Below are positions 1 through 20,069 of a stretch of 52,049 nt of DNA, piece after piece; the first letter of the stretch is position 1, and each line of letters opens with the position of its first letter. The position numbers were made by a program, and so were the translations under genes. Origin of the DNA: Tubiluchus corallicola (taxonomy: Eukaryota; Priapulida; Priapulimorpha; Priapulimorphida; Tubiluchidae); contig JAQGDQ010000089.1 in NCBI GenBank assembly GCA_030141605.1, forward strand, positions 560,001 through 612,049. The letters run 5' to 3'. Below the pieces are notes generated by a model, which had not been told where the DNA came from, did no database searches, and saw nothing but the letters and a program-made list of their open reading frames with translations.

Positions 1-474
1 GCTTAGTGCTCATTCATTGTATTTATTATTAGGACGCACTGTAGGGAATATGCTAATTTATTACTTAATGTGTTGTTGCAGATGATGTTTCCCGTAGTTA
101 TTGATTGTGATATTATACAGTTTCAGACAACTTAGTCTGCACATACTATGGTTGTAGAAACATAATTATTAACATTCAATGCAATAATCAGTATTCCCAG
201 GAGGTTTTTCTTATATTCCTCGTGTTGATATTAGTTGGCACATTTAGTTAATGTGATAGAGTTTCCCGGTGAGTTGTTCTAAATTTTAACTATTTAAGCA
301 GCTAGGTATATCCAAAAATTGGTTTTTGTAATAGTGTAAAAGTTACGAAAATTAATGGTCTGTCCATATTTCTTGGTATTGTTTTATATATTATTAGTAT
401 TATTATGAGTTTATTTCACATGAAAATATACAGCTTACAAAGACAAAGATGTTAGTAAAACAGGTAATGCGAGG

Positions 475-513
<39 letters not shown>

Positions 514-514
514 T
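475..514. repeat. TA microsatellite
   Basis: Alternating TA interrupted once by TG. Confidence 0.95.
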
Positions 515-1249
515 AGGAAAGGCCTCTCATTGTATTTATAATGAGAAAGATGATCTTAGAAAATATTGCTATTGCAAAGACCTATCATGTATATATATAT
601 ATTTTCCTTTGTATGTCTTTCTGTCAAAGGATGATAGCTTTCACATAATTTAATATGTTATGAAAAGTAACATAGAGTCCTACTGTTTTTTAAAGTTTAG
701 CTTTAGTACTACATATCATGTACCTGTATTTTTAGATGTTTATTTTTGTATAGAATATACGTATAGTATATCGTATAACAGTTTTATAGTCACAGGACTT
801 TCTGGTTGTGCCTGAGTCCAATAAGAATGTTGAGACGGAAAGATCCAGCCATAGGAAGTTTGCCGATTAAGTCAATAAGTACTGTGTTATTGTTTTTTAA
901 ATGGTTTTCGGCATTTCGAACGATAAATGTGTTTTGGTAGATGTATGTAAGCAAAGTTTGAGAGCAACTGTATCACCTGGCGGGAAAAATACCTCATGTG
1001 TACATATTTAGTATTTGTGTAGTGATGATATTCAATTTAAAATTATAGTGATGTTGTGATTTAGGTTGTTATGTAGTACTTTTTTACAGTTAAGTTAGAT
1101 CAGGTAAATTGTATTTCTTAAACCAAAAAAATCAGGATGTAGTGCAAGTTTCCTAAGATGTGTTAAGTGATTTTGTAAACTTAGTTGTGATCAGCTATGA
1201 ACAAAATTTAATGTAATCAAAATTGTGAGACCATAGCAGCCAAGTCTTT

Positions 1250-1330
1250 TATTATAATGATAATCCTGTTTTAATCTATTATAATGATAATCCTGTTTTA
1301 ATCTATTATAATGATAATCCTGTTTTAATC
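1250..1330. repeat. 27-bp unit in three exact tandem copies
   Basis: TATTATAATGATAATCCTGT plus TTTAATC repeated at 1250, 1277 and 1304 without any mismatch, so a recent duplication or slippage. Confidence 0.97.
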
Positions 1331-1422
1331 GTTGTACTGCAGCCAAGCTCTATTTGGCTCTTTTAAAGTTAATATAAGTTTCTTACGATTTTGAATATTA
1401 TTAAACTACCTGTGATTATGGA

Positions 1423-2100
1423 ATGTTATTCAGTTTAATCAGCCTTATATGCACAAAGTTATTTACATTTATTGTGATTTTCTCACCAACGATTTTTAAC
1501 CACGCCATTTTTATTTGTCAGGGTTTCATGGGGCTTTGCGTTTTTTGCAGCTATCCGAAAATTTCCAAGTTCAACAGTCACCAAATATGCTCCAAAAGTT
1601 GCCCAAATAGTCGCAAGACATTTGCAGTTGTCTGCCGTTGTCGACGAAATGTTGCTGGCTTTGGCAAACATTTTGAGGTGTTTGAAGTTTGTCATTGGAG
1701 TCACAAAACACACGAAAGCTTTTCCAAACTGTCGTAAGGATGTCTGAACATGTGCAGACCTGCGCAAAAATATGTCGCCAGTTATTTGTGATATTTGGCA
1801 ACAATTTCAAAATCCTTGAAAATTGGAGAACATTTGAGACGTTTTTGAGAATGCTGTGTCCTCAGTTGTCTCACATTTTTTTCCGAGAAAATTCTGTGAA
1901 ATGGTCGCAATATGTCTGTAACAGTAGCTTTATCGCACAAATCATCAAATATGTACAAACATGTTACGCGTAATTTTCGCCAAAGCGGGCAAAAAACTAA
2001 AAGTGGCGAAATTATTAAGGGTTTCTTTGCACTAATGAATTGCGATATGGGGACGACATTTTTACAATCGGGAGAATTCTCTGGAGACTGTTGGACTTAA
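1423..2100. other. Compositionally distinct block, possibly an inserted element
   Basis: Less AT-rich than both sides, CpG-containing (GTCGCAAG, GTCGACGAAATG, ATGTCGCCAG) and depleted in stop codons on both strands, giving five overlapping open frames of 62-104 codons. None has a recognisable product, and mutual overlap on both strands argues against coding. Edges are fairly sharp, near 1480 and 2100. Confidence 0.45.
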
Positions 2101-5100
2101 AAAAATTTTTCTAAAAGAAAGTTGTGGCCCCATCAGACCCTGGCTTAAAAACCAATTGTTATAGTTCTTACTAATTAAAAATAAGTGGGTTGTTTAAAAC
2201 AAGTTTGAAAAAGTTTGTGAATTTAGTTAGGAGATATTAAAAATGTTAGCACCATGGCACACTCTGTACAGTTTTCATATGCCTTATTAATGTGCTTCCT
2301 GATATATTTTCAAGTATTACTTCATTTAGTTGAAAATAAATGTGGACGTCTTTATGGACAATGTGTTAGTTCACAGGCTATTTCTTTGTTACGATTACCC
2401 TTCGGGGCAACGCTCTAGGCAAATTTCGTTAGTCTGGGCAAGTTACAATAAACCAATAAAACATTGTCAAATCGTGTTTTATAAAAACTTTATTCTAGTT
2501 AAATTCATTCTCATAATGTGCTGAATAACAAGGAAAAGAAATTGATTTAAAAATAATTAACTGTTATATTGTGACATATTAGATACTTATAGAACTGTAC
2601 TTAGATTTACCACATATTATAGCAAATGATGCATCAATATTATAATATTATTAAAATCATGATCGGTACATTAGAAAAGCTAAATTTATTTCAAAATCTA
2701 GCAGATGACGACACTGAACTTACAGGCAGTATTATTATGGTATAACATGTGCAATTCCTGCCAGCTAGTGATAAAAAACAACAATGTAGCTATCGCTCAA
2801 GTAAGTTTAAAATGTGTATCATTAATTATAGTTTGCAAGAGACACAGACTGATCTTTAAAACAAAAATATCATTGTTGTACATTGTGCTGACTGTGCAAA
2901 CCCCATTTGCATGCAATTTGTAAATGCTAAAGACATTATGACATCCGCATTACAAAGTGATTAAACTATTAACAGCGCATCAAATACTCATGTATTGGAA
3001 CTCATGTCCTAGGGCAATGGAATCAGATGAAGAATTCTTGGCTTTCGTAGTGCATCTATAAACAAATGATAACTACAGAATAGGACTATAAACTAATTTG
3101 GCTGGCTTTTACATTAGGTTAATAAAAATTCGTGCACACAAATGATGCCTACATGATTGTTTGAAAAAGCACAGAATGACTACATAACGCCAACAAGATA
3201 AAATCATAAAGCAAACAAGAAAAGTTACGATAATCTTAAAATATTCTGAACATCGGTAAATTTTTACTGTAATTAAACAAAAACAGGACCTAATTTTAAA
3301 TAACAGTTCGAAATGGCATACGGTTTTAAAAGGAAATATTGTTTTTTAAGAATGATGTAATAATTAATTCAAAATGAATTAATAATGACTCAAAAATAAT
3401 TGCTAGGCAAGGAATCATGTTAGTCCAGTAAACCGAGCTTTTAAACAAGAAATTCTGCTGTGTTTTGTTTATTATTGTTACACAGCATTGCTGTATTTTA
3501 ATTTTCCCCGTTATCAACAAGTACGAGATGCTCACACCTGGAAAGTTCCTGTCAATGGAAACTTTTTACCCCGTATTTGCGGGAGAATTAATTTTCTATG
3601 TTATCCTTTAATCATCAGAAACACTTTGGTAATAATTACAAGTAATAAAATGTGTATTTTGTTGCAGTGGTGGTCAAACGAATTACAGTCTGAAAATTGT
3701 CTTGTTTGCGTTTAAGCAAAATTCAACTTGAGTGAAAGAATTGTTTTGGTTCTGAAATAACACGACATAAGTACCTTTTCTGAGACACAGAAGACTGATA
3801 CCGTATTGCAATTATATCTTCTATATCCTTAACTCATCGAAGTAGCTAATTAAGCTGTAGAGCCTGTTCAAAGAAGTGGTATCATGCTCAAGAAAACTAA
3901 ATATGGCATAACAACTTTAGAGGAAGATCTAACAGAGACTTGATAATAATTTATAAACATTCTTAGATCATCTGATGATATACCAGTCAAATGTGTCCAT
4001 TAAATATGCATATATAATAGTACATACATAAATAATCACTAACCTAGTACACAAATTGTTAGGCCTACATTCATGCAAAGATTTAAAAAATCAACAATTT
4101 CATAGGGGTGCAAAGAATCCAGGTTTACCAAATCAGGGACCTTAAAGACCGGAACCAGATCCCGTGTATAGGTAAAGCAATATTGTGCTTCACACAAAAA
4201 TATTGTTCTATGTAACTTACAAGATCTATGTCGATGCATGACATAAGCAACAAGAGCACTTGCTGCTACTACATTCCTTCTCATGTTGATAATCTGGATC
4301 TTATACTTAGTTTATTCACTTTTTTAATTTAATTTATGTCTGAAATTTGAGCAGAACTTTGGCGAAAGTGCTCAGAATAATAATATTAAAAATGGAGTAA
4401 AGTACAGTAGAGTTCGCTTAAATCCACAGATAATAAATCCAGCTGCTCATTGTGGCCACCATGGCTGGAACAGAACTGCATAAAGCTTTAATCGAGTAAA
4501 ATGCGCCGTATATTAAATACAAACTTCGCTTTATAAACCCATCTTACATGCTTTGAAGACAATAAAATTGCGACGTAGGAACCGCAGACTTGTCCTGCAT
4601 TTTAACTTGAGCTAGAGCAGAGTCTTTGTTTTAAGTAAGTTTTACATCTTTGCATCTTTTCCACTTAATTCTTTGCCTTTAGCATTCTAATGCAGAAGCG
4701 TCAGTGCAGCACAAGATGAGAGGTTTAATTAGGTTAAACTAACACGCTGATTCTTGCTGACAAACTGTTGTGCGCGAGAATGTTGATGACTCAAATAAAT
4801 ATGAATGCTGAATCAATATAGCATATCGCATTTCTTAAGTTTGCAAGCAGTTTATCACAATGTAAAGGCTAATGCATCATAGAGAAACAATACATACATC
4901 ACCGTTAATAAATTACCGCAACTTAAAAACTTTTCGCAAAAGCAGTTTAACGAGTGTCAAGAGTATTGGCTTCATAAATAAACAATACATACTGTAATAA
5001 CATTGAACGCGTTACTTAATATGTCTCTTCGGTTTGTAAATCCAACTGCTTAATAAATTCATTTAACTTCCTACCTAGGTAGATTTAGTAAGCAGATTAT

Positions 5101-5860
5101 ACTTTATATGCTAATATATAACCACCCAATTTTATCGATACTTTTTACCGGATATGAATGGCTGGATCGCATCTGCACCCCTATAATTTGATGTATAAAT
5201 AGCAACAGCACACTACCTAAAGGTTAAAAAAATAGCATTACTTTGTGCAATTGTTAATGAACAATTCATCCTTCATGTGCAGCTTCCAACATAGAAGTAA
5301 AAATAACTATAAGTAATAGATCAAATAGACTGTATGTGCAGTATATAGTAGTGTGTTTCGTTAATTTTTATATAATGCTATATCTTTTATTTGGTACATT
5401 TTAAATGCTATTTTATATGGAAGAAATTCTGAAATAAAGGCTTAAATTCGAATTTAAATTCATTCACAGAGAGAAAGTAACTATTAGTGTTTCTGTGATT
5501 AGTAAAACAATGCTTACTTTCATCTCTTACAACTTTCAAACTTAACATTCACTTTCACAGATGCAGTGGTTTCTCACGGCTACCAGCATAAACTGCTGGC
5601 TAGAGCAAAAGATTTTGGCCAAACCGAGTACAAAGAGAATTGAGAAATATGGTTAGTTCCTTTTGGGTACATTGTTTATTTAACTGGATATCGGGTAGAC
5701 TTGCACGATTTCTGAACCTTCAACGGTAGTGAGCATTTCACCAGAAACTGAGTGAAGTGTCATAAATAGAACTACGTGAAAGTTAAAGTTTTTATGAGAG
5801 GCCCAGTGAAAAGAGTAAAGAACGGTAAAATTAACACTAATCAGGACACAATCAGACCCA
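2101..5860. other. AT-rich intergenic DNA downstream of Rap1
   Basis: No recognisable gene. The minus-strand frame 4039-4284 has an ATG and a donor-like GATCTTGTAAGTTA inside, but its product is not recognisable. The Rap1 3' UTR should occupy the last few hundred bases. Confidence 0.5.
5675..5680 (-). promoter_or_regulatory. Candidate Rap1 polyadenylation signal
   Basis: First AATAAA on the minus strand after the Rap1 stop, about 185 nt downstream. Spacing is plausible for a 3' UTR; A/T richness makes chance hexamers common. Confidence 0.35.
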
Positions 5861-5863
5861 GTC

Positions 5864-12830
<6,967 letters not shown>

Positions 12831-13076
12831 TGTAACAGCACCTTTGTAATCTAAGAAATGGTAAAGAGAACATCATTGCATGGTCCACAAAATACTCACA
12901 GTCGTACCAAACTGGTAGCCAAAATGGGAAGAATTTGAGAATTTATTTGTCTTGTTCATGAGCTTATCATATTTACAATTTCCAAGCTTTAGTGTTGAAA
13001 TGTTGGTAATATGAACATTACAAGCACAGCAGTATTTGAAAACAAAACAAAACAACTAATCTAAACCTAGTCAAGC

Positions 13077-13680
13077 TGGCCACAAAAATTTTTTTTTGTA
13101 TTATCTCATGAGCTCAAAAGATGTCAGTAAGGAGGAGAATAAAATTTTTTTAAAGTTTTGAATATTTAAAAGCTGAATCGCGGATTACTTAATATCAGTT
13201 GAAAACAAATTTTATTTATTTCCTACTGGTTAACAGTAACGTTTTAATTTTTTTTCAAACTGATATTTTTCATGCCTTGTTAGTTAGTTTTTTGTTTTGC
13301 ATTACTAAATTACAGCATAATTATCTATTATCTCATAGTCTCTTTCGCATATAATCTACAACACTACTCAGCCATTAATACACTGATTTAGCAGAAAATA
13401 CGATACTTTTAAGCTTCCACTACAATAATCGGCATTATACAAAATGGCAACCCTGGCTGATAGTTAACTGTAGAAAAACAAGGCAGCATCCTCGCTAAAA
13501 CTACGATGTTATAATAATTACTGCATTTTGTTTTAAATTAAAAACACACATTCATTATATGACTGCATTAGGTAAGCATATATGAACATACAAAAAATGA
13601 TAAAATCCCCCCCCCCCCGAGTATGCAACAAAAAAATATAACCCAGGTGATTAGACAGAAACAGAAGTATTTTTATTGTC
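13077..13680 (+). mobile_element. Interspersed repeat family X, copy 3 (Rap1 5' intron)
   Basis: CTCATGAGCTCAAAAGATGT near 13106, AATATCAGTTGAAAACAAAT near 13190, CTACGATGTTATAATAATTA, then GAAACAGAAGTATTTTTATT at its end. Same orientation as copies 1 and 2. Contains a C12 tract at 13607-13618. Confidence 0.72.
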
Positions 13681-13689
13681 ACCCTCATT

Positions 13690-16200
13690 CTATTAAGTAT
13701 TTCTTTTATTTCTTTGCAATCTCTCAGTATTAATTCATCTACTATTTCCAAATGCAAGGGAATAAAACACCTTTCCAAAAGCAAGAATGTGGACTTTTGA
13801 TTTTTCAAGACAACTATTCGCTCCATCTAAACTGGTTCAAGGAGCTACTCACTTGCAGTGTAAGATGTGACACCTCTAAGAAGCCTAAAAATTAATGTCT
13901 TCTCTTCTATAATAGTTCTCTATGATTTATTTTATACATAAATGCAACATAGATGATTTAATGGCAATACAAAGGTAAGCACGTGGTAATGTTACAAAAT
14001 TTTATTAACTCTGTCTGTACCATATACTAAGTAACCAAGTTAGCTGGGTTTGCTGTACTTGACTTTCCTTATTGAACAAAACATCAATTTTAATAAAATG
14101 TCTGTTCTCTACTATTTAGCAGTTGGGTAATATGTGTACTGTGAATAATCTTGCCATACAGATATTTGGCCTGAAACACACCACACTGCATCACCATAAT
14201 ACATACTGATTTACAGTCCCTTTTTTAGTTTTACGAATATACGTTGTTACACACATTAAAATATAGACTATTTTTCAAGTTACCACACTGTTACATTGGT
14301 GGAAAAATGACGACGATATTCCCTTTCATATGAATACTAACTTATTTGCAATTTATTGATCCGAACAAATGATATACATGACTGTATGCATAAATTATAT
14401 CTGAATGTTTACTACCATGCACACAGAAAATACTGTTGCTGTCGGTGATTAAAAGGCATATGCAAATCAGTAAAATGGAACAAAACGTCAGTTTTATTTC
14501 ATAAAAAATTAACTCTATCCTCAAAAAGCAACTACCTAAAAATTTTATATATTGGAAATACATTACTGATCATAATAGAAAATGTAGTTGATTTAATAAA
14601 TACAAACATGTAGTAATTGGTTAAAATGATTGAGTTCATTCACAAAAATATTAAATTATTAATTATGAATTAAATATTTTAGTTTAGACCCCAAAATAAA
14701 AATTTACTGAATTTTAGGTGTTAAAAGTGCAATCAACGCACTGGTGTTTCGGACCAAGAGAATTTCTTGTTACAGTACAACCACAGCTCAAGCTTTAGTT
14801 TAAATTACAACCATTACGACATTAGTGAACTCGACTGTCTTACCAAACTTAGTTACCCATATCATTACTTACTACCCTTTCCTGCACCATTAACACAATG
14901 TTTTTAGTCATGATTTGAATTAAATAATCATCATTTCCTTTACATGTTTTGTTAGAATTATATGACAATAACGTGTTTATACTCTATTAGTAATTACATT
15001 TTTAGGGAGGAGATAAATAAAGCACGTTACGTCTTACTGTAACATACCGTAAACACATTAAATTAACAAAAACCAAAAAACTTACGAAGCGGCCTACTCA
15101 CTGAATATTCTCTAAGTTTAATATTACTTGTATACTTAACAAAATCTTAATAAATAAAAGTAATTTCCACCAATCCTGTTTTACAATTTTTACAACCCAA
15201 AAACCACGCAAAACACGCAAGCATCATTTGCTCAAAGTGAATTTCTCATTTTCTTTATTCAATCCGGTTTTGTTAACTACTCGAGTCACAACAGTTCAGC
15301 ATCGTTGCTTGAGACTAGTTGCTTGTGTACTGCTGCCTAACCATGTTTGCACTTTACTTATATATACGCTGAATTTCGGCAACAAAATTAAAATAATGTC
15401 GAGGATTACTTATAATGTTGAATTTTGTGCAGCTTGCAATCCAGTCTCTACTCTCCTGCGTTCATCGTCAGTTGAACTGGCCAGTTGGCTTTCCTATTGT
15501 AATGGTTGTGTAAAACTAAGCCTTGATGAAGGTGTAGTTTACTGAGAGTGATGACTCATATCCATTTAGATAAAGAGATCCTAGGATATTCTGCTTGGCG
15601 AGCTAATCTGAATCTACTAACCTCGATCAAAATCGAATTTTTGGTGAAGAGAAGAACGATGGTGGTATCTAAAGTTACATACTTCCCTCTTGCAGTTCCT
15701 GTTCCTAAAAGGCAAAACATAATATTGCTGAAAGGTAAACTTCATAAAAAATTAAAAAATGCTTAAACTTGAACACCGTGAAAAGCTTTTTCAAGAAGCA
15801 AGTTCTGCAAACATCAGAATAAGCAGGAATTTTATTCCAGCATATAGCGAAAATAACAGTGAAAGCGAGTGTTATATTATTATATTTTTCAAAAAACTCT
15901 GGCCTCGTGAGTAAGAAAATGCTGGACGTGGCACTGTGACCATTTTAGATCATACTTTTTCGTGTGTTACTTACAACTCATAAAGTCAGTTGATTAGCAT
16001 GCGAAATGCTAGGGTGGAGACTATACTGTCCAGCTGAATTAATTTTCAGCAGGAATAATTATGAAGCATCCGTAGACATTCATGAATCGTAAAAGTACAA
16101 GAAAAATTACTGAAAGCTTGCTTAGAGAATCTTTGTGTAATTCAAACAGAATCCACGCCCATATACATTAAGTGACTACTGATACCCGTATCTCCCCTCC
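13690..16200. other. Rap1 upstream region
   Basis: AT-rich to about 15.2 kb, then a more balanced stretch (15.25-15.75 kb) that may be the Rap1 promoter and leader. The plus-strand frames in it show no known domain. Confidence 0.4.
15357..15366 (-). promoter_or_regulatory. Candidate TATA-like element for Rap1 leader
   Basis: Minus strand reads GTATATATAAGTAAAG in a less AT-rich stretch. It would drive a leader exon ending at the donor GCTTC|GTAAGT (exon edge 15086), spliced over about 2.2 kb to the acceptor at 12852-12851. The chain is consistent but inferred; other donors, for example GTGAGT near 13850, could serve instead. Confidence 0.25.
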
Positions 16201-16214
16201 CTCAGTAGGTGTGA

Positions 16215-16285
16215 GCATCGAACGTTCGAGTTCGAACGTTCGAATTCTCTTCGAACCTAAAGTTATGGATTCGAATAATTCAGCA
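16215..16285. repeat. TTCGAA-rich palindromic block, left of the LINE
   Basis: CATCGAACGTTCGAGTTCGA, then ACGTTCGAATTCTCTTCGAA. Overlapping palindromes built from TTCGAA/GTTCGAAC. Such arrays often occur near ends of hAT-like elements, but no clear terminus is visible. Confidence 0.6.
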
Positions 16286-16740
16286 TTTTAGCCACATGGA
16301 TTCTTTACCACTAAAGTTTTTGCAATAATATCCAATTAGCGCAATTGGGCTGTAGTCTGTGCAAAATTTTTCAAATCAAATCAATTTATTTTTTCACTCC
16401 AGCAATACATATACAATACATCAACATGCAATATTATTGAAAAAAAGAAACAGTATAGGTAAAAAAAGTTGATGAAGTCAAATTAATCAAATAAAAGAGT
16501 TGCTGTATGACACCTTGAAAGCTTGGCTTGTTGAGGTGGCAAAAATGAGTAAATGAAAGAATAATTAGGGTTAGTAAAGATGATGGAATGGAAAAAATAG
16601 TAAGATTAGGGATAGGAAGAAGGAAAAGGGGAGAGTGTATGTGTGTGTTTAATTTACGTAGAGCTATATTAAAATAGTATTATAATTGATTGGAGACCAT
16701 ATATTGCGACTGCATGAAACACAAAAGCATTAAAATTGCA

Positions 16741-17360
16741 TTATAAGTATGAATCAAGAATTGTTCTTTTCAAGTACTTTTTGAAACTATATATAGTTTT
16801 GTGTATTTTTACTTGGGTACTTGTTTTATTCCAATTGTTGGGGGCAGTGAATTTAATAAAGTGCCTGGCACTAATAGTACGACAGTAAGGGACATGATAT
16901 TCATTGAACCTTGTAAAGTAATGTTTAAGATTTGCTGTAATTGGATTTATAAAGGAAGTGGGAAACAAGTAGTAATATGTCTTGTACATATAAATAGACA
17001 AGTGATATATAACCAAGTATTCGAGAATTATTATACCACATTCATTAAATAAGGACATACCAACAGTTGTACGTTTAGATAAATTGTTTAATATCCTTAT
17101 AAACTTCTTTGATGCCTAGATAAACTTATTAAGTTGGATGGATAAGATGTTCCCCCTATAATGCAGCAATAAGTTAGGTATGGTAATACCAATGAATTAT
17201 AAAGTGTTATAAGATGAGATTTGTATAATTTATTTTTAATAAAATTAATTATTCCCAGATTCTTAGCAATTTTTAAACTGGTAGAATTGATATATGGTTT
17301 CCATTCAAGATTTTCATTAATTACAACGCCTAAGAATTTTATATTTGGAACTCTTTCCAT
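16741..17360 (-). pseudogene. LINE ORF remnants: RT thumb and C-terminus
   Basis: 17097-17360 reads NIKFLGVVINENLEWKPYI and LYNSLVLPYLTYCCIIGGTS, the conserved block after the RT catalytic motif. 16741-17058 reads FIKFTAPNNWNK and FKKYLKRTILDSYL, the usual LINE terminus. The two are separated by a shift or stop. Confidence 0.8.
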
Positions 17361-18028
17361 TGCCTGTCCTTTAATGAATAAGTTAATGTCATTTGGGAGC
17401 CTTTTATTTTTAGAGAGAAATACAATGCATTTTGTTTTAAACTTTTAGTTGGATTCAATGACAATTTGTTTGCTTTAAACCAATCAGCTATTAATGGGAG
17501 TTTATTTTTTTCAGGCACAGAATAAGATTGTACATAAAAAAATAATGTGGTGTCATCTGCAAATTGAAATAGGTTATTGTTGGTTAAGACATTGGACAGG
17601 TCATTGATATATATTAAAAATAATAGAGGGCCAAGAATGGAGCCTTGTGGTACGCCACACTTCATGGATTGAGGGCTAGATAGACAATTATAGCATCTAA
17701 CTATTTGGCTTCTTACAGAAAGATAATTATTGAACCATTCATTTGGAATTCCTCGTATACCATAGTGGGAAAGTTTTTCAATTAGCACATCATGGTCAAT
17801 GGTGTCGAAGGCTTTAGAGAAGTCACAGAAAATGCCAACAGAGATTGAATTGTTTTCGACAGTATTAACAATTTGTTCACAGATTTTAATTAATGCTAGC
17901 TCAGCGAATAGGCCTGATTTGAATCCAAATTGACTGTTGTTAAGTATGTTATTTTTGATTAAATATTTGTATAATTGATTGTGCACACATCTTGCAGGTA
18001 TCTTAGAAAAAAAGGGTAGCTGGGACAT
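17339..18028 (-). pseudogene. LINE ORF remnant: reverse transcriptase core
   Basis: 229 codons with RT blocks in order: FGFKSGLFAELAL, DFSKAFDTIDHDVL (residues 69-82), GVPQGSILGPLLFLIYINDL (125-144) and FADDTTLF (156-163) holding the paired catalytic aspartates. The open piece ends by a frameshift around 17.35 kb. Start M is not a true start; frame continues from upstream decayed sequence. Confidence 0.88.
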
Positions 18029-18206
18029 TGGTCTGTAGTTATTTAAGTTCGTGTTGTCGCCAGTCTTATACTAAAAGAGTGGTACTAAAAGAGCTTGTTT
18101 CATCTTGATGGGAACAATGCTACTACTAAGAGATTTATTTAAAATATGAGTTACAGGTATTGATATTTGAGGAAATATATCTGCGATTATTGTAGGCATG
18201 TAGTTG

Positions 18207-18690
18207 TCAATCCCGGGACTCTTGCATATTGCATATATTAAGAACTTTAGGAGTAACTGGATTAAAAAAGAACGAATTGGGGTAGTTACCTTTTAAGTGT
18301 TCTCTAAAATGATGATTTGACATATTAATATTCTCAGCAAGTGATGGTCCAACATTGGCAAAATACTCATTGAATTGATCAGCAGTTAATTTGTTATTTG
18401 TTTCGATTTTATTGTTGATATTTAATTCAATTTGATTTTGCATTTTGCCTTTATTCATTATTTCCTTCATAGTTGTCCATGTCGTTTTTATATTGTTTTT
18501 ATACATTTCTAATCTATGCTTATAATAGTTATCTCTAGACGTTTTAACAAGATTGTTTAATTTGCTACGATATCCTTTGTATTGATTTAAGAATGTAGGA
18601 TCGTTATTTTTTAGTGTTGCTCTATACATTTTATTTCTGTTTCTAATCGAATTTAATAATCCAACGGATATCCAGGGTTTTTTGTTATGG
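18207..18690 (-). pseudogene. LINE ORF remnant: linker between endonuclease and RT
   Basis: Contains KPWISVGLL upstream of the open piece, then MYRATLKNNDP, YKGYRSKLNNL, KTTWTTMKEI and ADQFNEYFANVGPSLA. KPWIT/S, TWxxI and FNxYFxxVGxxLA are standard linker motifs of Jockey/CR1-like LINEs. Confidence 0.78.
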
Positions 18691-18937
18691 TTAGGATTGA
18701 TTTGTGTGCGTTTCTCTCTTATGTGCGAGCTGTAAATGTTAAATTTATCATAAAAATTTCTGTGGGTAAATTAGGAGCTTGCTCTTACAGGACGTCGTCC
18801 CAATTAGTACTAGATAACTTGTTTCTAAGGGCTGTTTTGATCAAATCGTTGTAAATAGTTTTATTGCGGAAAGTCTTTTGCATAGGAGATGGTAGGTTAA
18901 AAACAGTGATTGAAAAATAGGATAGTTGTCAGTGATA

Positions 18938-19923
18938 TCAGTAAGCAGTATACTGTGGTTTGTGATGGTACTGAATGACGTTGGTGAAAATGTTGTCGAT
19001 AATTGTGGCTGAAAAGTTAGTCATTCTTGTAGGACGTGTTATTGTTGGGAACGTGGAATTGGTAAACATTGAATCTAGAAAGTATTTGGTATCATTGTGG
19101 ATTTGATGATTAATCAAATTAATATTATAATCGCCCGTGATGTATAAATGTTTTCCTTGGTTACTGACTTTGGATATTACTCCAGAGATTTTATATGTAA
19201 ACTGTAAAGGAAATTCATCTGGAGGACGTAAATTGAGCCGATAACAATGTTCTTGTCCTGATTGCATAATATCTCAACAAAAATGGCTTCAATATCATTG
19301 TCAGAACGATTTATATCATTACGGACAATAAATGGTAAATCCTCTCTAACGAACAATGCAACACCACCACCACCTTTATGTATTGTCCTATTAATAAATG
19401 AAGACGTGTAACCAGGTAAGTTAATCGAGGAACCAGTGTTATCCATGAGCCAAGTTTCAGACAGGGCAATCATGGAAAAATTTGTGCTTAACATCTGTAG
19501 ATAAGCCAGAAAATGATTAAAATTTGCATTTATACTTCTAATATTTAAATGTATGTTTGACAAAGGGTTGTTGTCTGGCATATTGTAACCGTTACGAAAC
19601 ATTGAATTGAATTGGTCGATATCATAATATTTACTACAATTTGGAATGTTCATGCTATTAAAGAAATTTGTATCGGAGTTGATTTTGTCTAGGTATTCAG
19701 TACTATGATTGATTAGGTTGCTGTTATCGTCAAATAAATTTAATTTAAAGGCATCACAGTCGATTATATTAGCAATATTTATATACCTGGCGACCAGAAA
19801 AAAATCTTCATCATCGAGAATCTTATTAAAAGGAAATATGTCTGCTAAGCAGTTATGGCAGAACCAGGCATTACTATCATGAGATAAATTAGTAAAATTA
19901 GGAAAACATTTAGACGAGAACAT
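18938..19923 (-). pseudogene. LINE ORF remnant: APE-type endonuclease
   Basis: Piece 19177-19923 shows NIHLNIRSINANFNHF, ALSETWLMD (catalytic Glu) and GGGGVALFVREDL. The next piece, 18938-19267 in another frame, has YITGDYNINL (catalytic Asp/Asn) and ATIIDNIFTN. These are the APE nuclease blocks that nick target DNA. A shift near 19.2 kb disables it. Confidence 0.82.
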
Positions 19924-20069
19924 TTAAGATGGATCCATGACTCACAACAGTCACAATATATTTCATACTGATTAGTTTTGACAGGTCTAAAGCAAGTAGA
20001 ACAAGGAGAACGAACTGCGGTCATAACTGTGAAGAAAGTACAGGAAAAAAACAGTAACAACAAAAACAA
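19845..20069 (-). pseudogene. LINE ORF remnant: PHD-finger N-terminus
   Basis: Translates to CSTCFRPV then CDCCESWIHLKCSRLN: the Cys-x2-Cys, Cys-x2-Cys, His-x2-Cys ligands of a PHD finger. The last Cys pair (WFCHNCLAD) is in another frame just downstream, around 19850, so a frameshift near 19.92 kb splits the finger. Confidence 0.8.

Noticed and set aside
4039-4284. 81-codon minus-strand frame with an internal donor-like site
   Set aside because: Product unrecognised, no acceptor partner, composition like the surrounding AT-rich DNA.
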